From NCBI RefSeq assembly GCF_001509795.1, contig NZ_LLZN01000040.1, forward strand, positions 57,460-121,459: DNA of 64,000 nucleotides, read 5' to 3'. Numbering within the stretch: the stretch's first letter is position 1; each line of letters starts with the position of its first letter. A model generated the notes under the pieces. It searched no databases and was not told the DNA's origin. It saw only the letters and a program-made list of their open reading frames with translations. A program made the position numbers and the translations under genes. Origin of the DNA: Streptomyces sp. NRRL WC-3605 (lineage in GTDB: Bacteria; Actinomycetota; Actinomycetes; Streptomycetales; Streptomycetaceae). Below are positions 61,663 to 64,000 of this stretch, one piece after another.

Positions 61663-64000
61663 CCTTCTCCCCCGACCCCCTGATCGCGCTGCGCCCCTGG
61701 GAGGCGCCCGAGCTCACCTCCTGGAACCGCCTCCCCATGAACGCCGTCGACCGGCGCTCCGGAGCCATCCCCTTGGACGGCGACTGGCGCTTCCAGTTGC
61801 TGCCCGCTCCGGACGCGCCGGTCGGCGGTGCCTGGACGCAGGCGTACGTGCCCGGCGTCTGGACCCTGCAGGACGCGGGTGACCTGCCCCAGTACACCAA
61901 CGTCACGATGCCGTTCCCCGACATCCCGCCGCACTCCCCGGCCGCCAACCCGACCGGGGTGTACGAACGGGAGATCGACGTGCCCGCCGGCTGGGCCGGA
62001 CGCCGGATCGTGCTCCAGGTCGGGGCGGCCGAGAGCGTACTGCTCGTCCATGTGGACGGCCGCCCCGTGGGCGTCTCCAAGGACTCGCACCTGGCTGCCG
62101 AGTTCGATGTGACGCAGGCGGTCCGGCCGGGCGCGAGGGCCACCGTCCGGTTGACCGTCGTCAAGTGGTCCGACGCCTCCCACATCGAGGACCAGGACCA
62201 GTGGTGGCACGGCGGTCTCACCCGCTCCGTCCTGCTGTACGCCACGGACCCGCTGCACCTGGCCGACGTCACCGTGCGCGCCCGGCGCGACGGCGAGCTG
62301 CGGGTCGACTGCCGGGTACGGGACGCGCGCGGCCCGCTGCCCGAGGGCTGGTACCTGACCGGTGAGCTGGACGGGGTGCCGCTCGCCCAGGACGCCGCGT
62401 TCGACGCGGCCAACGCCGAGGACGAACGGGTCTCCGGCTTCCTCGGCGAGGCCCGGCTGGGGACCACCGTCCCCGGGGTACGCACCTGGACCGCGGAGAC
62501 GCCCGAGCTGTACGCCCTGACCGTCCGGCTGCACCGCGCCGACGGCACGGTCGCCGACACCTCCCGGCACCGCGTCGGCTTCCGGGACGTCGAGATCGTG
62601 GGCCGGGACCTGCTCGTCAACGGTGAGCGGATCTTCGTCCGGGGCGTGAACCGGCACGACTTCCACCCCCTGACCGGCCGGACCGTGACCCCCGAGGACA
62701 TGCGCGCCGACCTGGTCCTGCTCAAGCGGTTCGGCTTCAACGCGATCCGCACCGCCCACTACCCGAACGACCCCGCGCTGTACGACCTGGCCGACGAACT
62801 CGGCTTCTACGTCGTCGACGAGGCCGACATCGAGGCCCACGACCACGCCCACGAGATCGCCGACGACCCGCGCTACCTCAACGCCTTCGTCGACCGGGTC
62901 GCACGCATGGTGCTGCGCGACAAGAACCACCCGTCGGTGATCGTCTGGTCGCTGGGCAACGAGTCCGACTACGGCGCCCACCACGACGCGGCGGCCGGCT
63001 GGGTCCGCCACCACGACCCGGCACGCCCGCTCCAGTACGAGGGGGCCGCGAAGCTCGACTGGGCGGCGACGGACGACGCCTCCGACATCGCGTGCCCGAT
63101 GTACGCGCCGATCGAGGAATGCGTGGCGCACGCCCTCTCGGGACACCAGACCCGGCCGCTCATCCAGTGCGAGTACTCGCACGCGATGGGCAACAGCAAC
63201 GGCACGCTGGCCGACTTCTGGGCGGCCGTCGAGGAGACGCCGGGCCTTCAGGGCGGGTTCGTCTGGGAGTTCTGGGACCACGGCATCCTGCAGCGCCTCG
63301 GCGACGGACGCCCGGCCGGACGCGCGGGCGCCGCCCTCCGCGGTGACGGCGTCGCCCCGCCCGGCCATCGCTGGGCGTACGGCGGCGACTTCGGCGAGCG
63401 CGTCCACGACGGGGCGTTCATCGCCGACGGCGTCGTGTTCCCGGACCGGGCGCCCAAGCCGGCCCTGTACGAACACCGCGAGATCGCGGCGCCGGTACGC
63501 ATGGAGGGCCTGAAGCCTGACGGCGTGGTCCTCGCCAATCACCAGCACTTCCGAACCCTGGACTGGCTGACGGGCGAGTGGCGCCTGGACCTCGCCGACG
63601 GCACGACGCTGACGGCGCCCGCCGACCTGCCCGCTCTGCACCCTGGGGGAACGGCCACCGTACCGCTGCCCTTCGAGGTGCCGCGCGAGGGCGGCGAGGC
63701 GTGGCTGACGCTGCGGGTGACCGTGGCGGAGGACCAGCCGTGGGCGCCGCGCGGGACGGAACTGTGTGTACCGCAGGTGCGCCTGCGCGGCCCGGCTCCG
63801 GTGTCCGCGCCCGCGGTGAGCGGCGAGGTACGGCTGGACGCCGAGGGCCTTCTCCGCCACCCCCTGCTGACGGCTGCCCCCACCCTCACCCTGTGGCGGG
63901 GGCCCCCCCACAACGACGAGATCCGCGGGACTGGCCCCCCCGGGGGCGGCCCCGGGCCGGGCGCACGTGGCCCCCAGGGGGGGTTCCCAGGCGGGCGGGC
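61659..64000 (+). CDS. GH2 beta-galactosidase, 3' end outside window
   Basis: About 780 codons are visible; family members run to about 950-1000. Domains in order: sugar-binding (about 35-220), Ig-like (about 220-320), and a TIM barrel from RVGFRDVEI onward. Acid/base Glu is in VIVWSLGNESDYG and the nucleophile Glu in LIQCEYSHAMGNSNG; RTAHYPNDPALYDLADELGFYV is typical. No signal peptide, so it acts on imported galactosides. ATG 61659 overlaps the permease stop. The reading frame stays open to the edge, but the last ~35 codons do not look like GH2 sequence and probably contain errors. Confidence 0.93.
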   Translation, partial: MTFSPDPLIALRPWEAPELTSWNRLPMNAVDRRSGAIPLDGDWRFQLLPAPDAPVGGAWTQAYVPGVWTLQDAGDLPQYTNVTMPFPDIPPHSPAANPTGVYEREIDVPAGWAGRRIVLQVGAAESVLLVHVDGRPVGVSKDSHLAAEFDVTQAVRPGARATVRLTVVKWSDASHIEDQDQWWHGGLTRSVLLYATDPLHLADVTVRARRDGELRVDCRVRDARGPLPEGWYLTGELDGVPLAQDAAFDAANAEDERVSGFLGEARLGTTVPGVRTWTAETPELYALTVRLHRADGTVADTSRHRVGFRDVEIVGRDLLVNGERIFVRGVNRHDFHPLTGRTVTPEDMRADLVLLKRFGFNAIRTAHYPNDPALYDLADELGFYVVDEADIEAHDHAHEIADDPRYLNAFVDRVARMVLRDKNHPSVIVWSLGNESDYGAHHDAAAGWVRHHDPARPLQYEGAAKLDWAATDDASDIACPMYAPIEECVAHALSGHQTRPLIQCEYSHAMGNSNGTLADFWAAVEETPGLQGGFVWEFWDHGILQRLGDGRPAGRAGAALRGDGVAPPGHRWAYGGDFGERVHDGAFIADGVVFPDRAPKPALYEHREIAAPVRMEGLKPDGVVLANHQHFRTLDWLTGEWRLDLADGTTLTAPADLPALHPGGTATVPLPFEVPREGGEAWLTLRVTVAEDQPWAPRGTELCVPQVRLRGPAPVSAPAVSGEVRLDAEGLLRHPLLTAAPTLTLWRGPPHNDEIRGTGPPGGGPGPGARGPQGGFPGGR
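63890..64000. other. Probable low-quality contig end
   Basis: From about 63890 the conserved GH2 context LWRAPTDND is expected but LWRGPPHND is read, followed by Gly/Pro-only translation. The DNA fills with G5-G7 and C5-C7 runs unlike anything earlier in the gene. This fits base-calling errors at a contig edge rather than biology. Confidence 0.65.

Overview
This is high-GC actinobacterial chromosome, almost certainly Streptomyces. The supporting signs are strong third-position GC bias, many GTG/TTG starts, 4-bp stop/start overlaps, twin-arginine secreted proteins, and gene content and order resembling a stretch of the S. coelicolor chromosome around the small laccase, NHEJ ligase, pca operon, phospholipase C and Sfp-type PPTase genes. 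I saw no tRNA, rRNA, transposase, integrase or CRISPR array. The last ~110 bp look like a low-quality contig end.

Layout. 1-5012: 5' end of a small laccase (-), then a coupled pair of secreted proteins: ThuA/PQQ-type dehydrogenase, and cupredoxin/Ig-repeat/3-keto-disaccharide hydrolase. 4999-7193: divergent NHEJ-type polymerase and ATP-dependent DNA ligase. 7225-9577: zinc alcohol dehydrogenase and a DUF3048 lipoprotein, divergent around three phased palindromes. 9561-15501: the MarR repressor pcaV and the protocatechuate (beta-ketoadipate) operon pcaI-J-H-G-B-L, with no pcaF. 15547-23138: SDR oxidoreductase, a large HTH-less STAND ATPase, a DUF2510 protein, TetR, PAP2 phosphatase and a DMT transporter. 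23150-32844: phospholipase C, a DEAD-box helicase gene flanked by a 43-bp direct repeat, a VanA-like Rieske oxygenase, a 54-aa protein, a VanB-like reductase and a NitT/TauT ABC transporter.

32913-38882: alpha-glucoside-type operon (GH13 enzyme, two permeases, binding protein) with a LacI regulator. 38927-44504: hydroxyproline-catabolic operon (three-subunit dehydrogenase, DapA-like deaminase, 4-hydroxyproline epimerase, GntR regulator). 44649-46757: stand-alone MmyB-type ligand-binding protein divergent from an XRE/ImmA-type pair. 46887-50077: small hypothetical, Sfp-type PPTase, metallophosphoesterase, ATP-grasp protein. 50236-51924: GH18 chitinase behind a DasR-like operator. 52154-64000: GH38 alpha-mannosidase, GH4 glycosidase and DeoR regulator, divergent from a PfkB kinase, a sugar ABC importer and a GH2 beta-galactosidase running off the window.

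How it fits together: the first half reads as plant-polymer and aromatic turnover. A laccase and secreted sugar oxidation act outside; a vanillate-type demethylase can feed protocatechuate to the pca enzymes, and the TauT-type importer may supply its substrate. The second half is carbon scavenging (alpha-glucosides, hydroxyproline, chitin, mannosides, galactosides). Both sugar importers lack an ATPase gene and probably share an MsiK-type ATPase encoded elsewhere.
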